DNA of 34,753 nucleotides from Gammaproteobacteria bacterium (lineage in GTDB: Bacteria > Pseudomonadota > Gammaproteobacteria > SZUA-229). The position numbers and the translations under genes are program-made. This document shows, piece by piece, positions 33,129 to 34,753 of this stretch. The DNA lies in NCBI GenBank assembly GCA_026197015.1, contig JAPHRB010000136.1, positions 1 to 34,753 of the forward strand, written 5' to 3'. The first letter of the stretch is position 1, and the number at the start of each line of letters is the position of its first letter. Under the pieces are notes generated by a model, which searched no databases, had not been told where the DNA came from, and saw only the letters and a program-made list of their open reading frames with translations.

Positions 33129-33156
33129 TTGTCGCACCCCTAAACCGTGATAAAAT
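33129..33156 (+). promoter_or_regulatory. Candidate rpsO promoter
   Basis: TTGTCG (33129-33134), 16-nt spacer, TAAAAT (33151-33156). Confidence 0.5.
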
Positions 33157-33201
33157 CCCGCTTCAATTTTTGAGGCAAACATAAAGTCAGGAGTTTTGAC
33201 A

Positions 33202-33471
33202 ATGTCAATGACAGCTACAGCTAAGGCTGAAGTAGTATCTAAACATGCACGTGCTGAAGGCGATACAGGATCACCAGAAGTACAGGTAGCCCTGTTAACT
33301 ACACGTATAGTGCAGCTTACAGAGCATTTTAAAGAACATAAGCAAGATCACCACTCTCGTCGCGGTCTTTTACGCATGGTAAACCAGCGTCGTAAACTAC
33401 TAGACTATTTAAAGTCTAAAAATACAGATCGTTATAAAGATCTTATTGCAAATCTTGGTCTACGTCGTTAA
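33202..33471 (+). CDS. rpsO: 30S ribosomal protein S15
   Basis: [36 protein letters not shown]...[28 protein letters not shown] 33202 with CAGGAG upstream; ORF-track start at 33196 is TTG. Confidence 0.97.
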   Translation: MSMTATAKAEVVSKHARAEGDTGSPEVQVALLTTRIVQLTEHFKEHKQDHHSRRGLLRMVNQRRKLLDYLKSKNTDRYKDLIANLGLRR

Positions 33472-33510
33472 CGTTAGCCAACAATTAAATAGATAACTAG
33501 GGTATAACCT

Positions 33511-34753
33511 GTGACAGCAATTAAAAAATCGTTTCAATTTGGGGATCATAACGTAACTATCGAAACCGGCGAGATTGCTCGTCAGGCTTCAGGTGCCGTT
33601 ATGGTAGATATGGATGGTACTGTTGTTCAATGTACCGCTGTAGCTGTAAAAGGTGGAGAGCCTCGGGATTTCTTCCCATTAACTGTTAATTATCAGGAGC
33701 GTACATATGCTGCTGGTAAAATTCCAGGAAGCTTCTTCAAACGTGAAGGTCGTCCATCAGAAAAAGAAACACTGACTAGTCGCCTCATCGATAGACCTAT
33801 CCGTCCTTTATTCCCTAAAGGTTATACCAATGAAGTTCAGGTTATTTGTACAGTAATGTCACTTAACCCGGAAATCGATCCTGATATCGCAGCCTTAATT
33901 GGTACATCAGCAGCGCTCGCTATATCTGGTGCGCCCTTTGCGGGCCCAGTTGGCGCGTGTCGTGTTGGTTACAAAGATGGCGAATACATCCTGAACCCAA
34001 CATACAGTCAACTTGCTGAATCGCAACTTGATTTAGTTGTTGCTGGTACTACTGATGCAGTACTAATGGTTGAATCAGAAGCTGATCAGCTTTCAGAAGA
34101 AGTGATGTTAAATGCGGTTATGTTTGGTCATGAAGCATTTCAGGTCGTTATCAAATCTATACAGGAATTAGCAGACGAAGTCGGCACTCCAGCAATCGAG
34201 TGGACTGCACCAGTTGTTAACGAAGACTTAAACAAGCAGGTTGCTGATGCAGTAACAGCTGATTTAACAACGGCTTACCAGATTTCTGAAAAGCTGGATC
34301 GTTACGCGGCTGTTGATAAAGTTCGCGATGCGGTTGTTGACAAATTAGTATCAGATGACGGTTTCACTAAAGATGAAGTCAAAGGTGCATTTGCTAAAGT
34401 AGAGAAATCAATCGTACGTGGCCGTATCATTTCAGGCGATCCACGTATTGATGGCCGTAAACTTGATGATGTTCGTGCTATCTCTGTTCGTACAGGTGTT
34501 TTACCGCGTACTCATGGTTCAGCATTATTTACACGTGGTGAAACTCAGGCATTAGTTGTTACAACACTTGGTACTTCACGTGATGCGCAAAAAATTGATG
34601 CATTAGAAGGTCAGATTATCGACAACTTTATGTTGCATTATAACTTCCCTCCTTTCTCGGTAGGTGAAGCAGGTCGTGTTGGTACGCCAGGTCGTCGTGA
34701 AATTGGTCATGGTCGTTTAGCAAAACGTGGTGTTTTAGCGTGTATGCCAACAA
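33511..34753 (+). CDS. pnp: Polynucleotide phosphorylase, N-terminal part (GTG start; truncated by window edge)
   Basis: Translation from GTG 33511: [105 protein letters not shown]...; open to the window end, which explains its absence from the ORF track. Confidence 0.97.
   Translation, partial: MTAIKKSFQFGDHNVTIETGEIARQASGAVMVDMDGTVVQCTAVAVKGGEPRDFFPLTVNYQERTYAAGKIPGSFFKREGRPSEKETLTSRLIDRPIRPLFPKGYTNEVQVICTVMSLNPEIDPDIAALIGTSAALAISGAPFAGPVGACRVGYKDGEYILNPTYSQLAESQLDLVVAGTTDAVLMVESEADQLSEEVMLNAVMFGHEAFQVVIKSIQELADEVGTPAIEWTAPVVNEDLNKQVADAVTADLTTAYQISEKLDRYAAVDKVRDAVVDKLVSDDGFTKDEVKGAFAKVEKSIVRGRIISGDPRIDGRKLDDVRAISVRTGVLPRTHGSALFTRGETQALVVTTLGTSRDAQKIDALEGQIIDNFMLHYNFPPFSVGEAGRVGTPGRREIGHGRLAKRGVLACMPT

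Overview
The window is mostly conserved gammaproteobacterial-type core chromosome. In order it carries: a partial rmlA and rmlB on the minus strand; rlmE-ftsH-folP-glmM-tpiA-secG; tRNA-Leu(GAG); a minus-strand methyl-accepting chemotaxis protein; the complete 14-gene nuoA-N operon; a minus-strand solitary periplasmic binding protein; an initiator tRNA-Met; and rimP-nusA-infB-rbfA-truB-rpsO, with a pnp that runs off the right edge and is absent from the ORF track. I found no protein-coding gene set that looks like an undescribed system. The unusual signal is non-coding: (i) a scrambled tRNA-fMet-derived segment just downstream of the real tRNA-fMet, with an inverted 26-nt copy of the anticodon arm and a direct 34-nt copy of the 3' half; (ii) a run of three perfect hairpins, two with AGGA-type loops, directly upstream of tRNA-Leu; (iii) three 28-nt copies of a dispersed inverted-repeat element sitting in nuoI-nuoJ and infB-rbfA; (iv) a second palindromic element between rbfA and truB; (v) a long hairpin upstream of rpsO. 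The MCP also has an internally duplicated sensor region. All repeat and hairpin matches were made by eye; no folding, alignment or database search was run.
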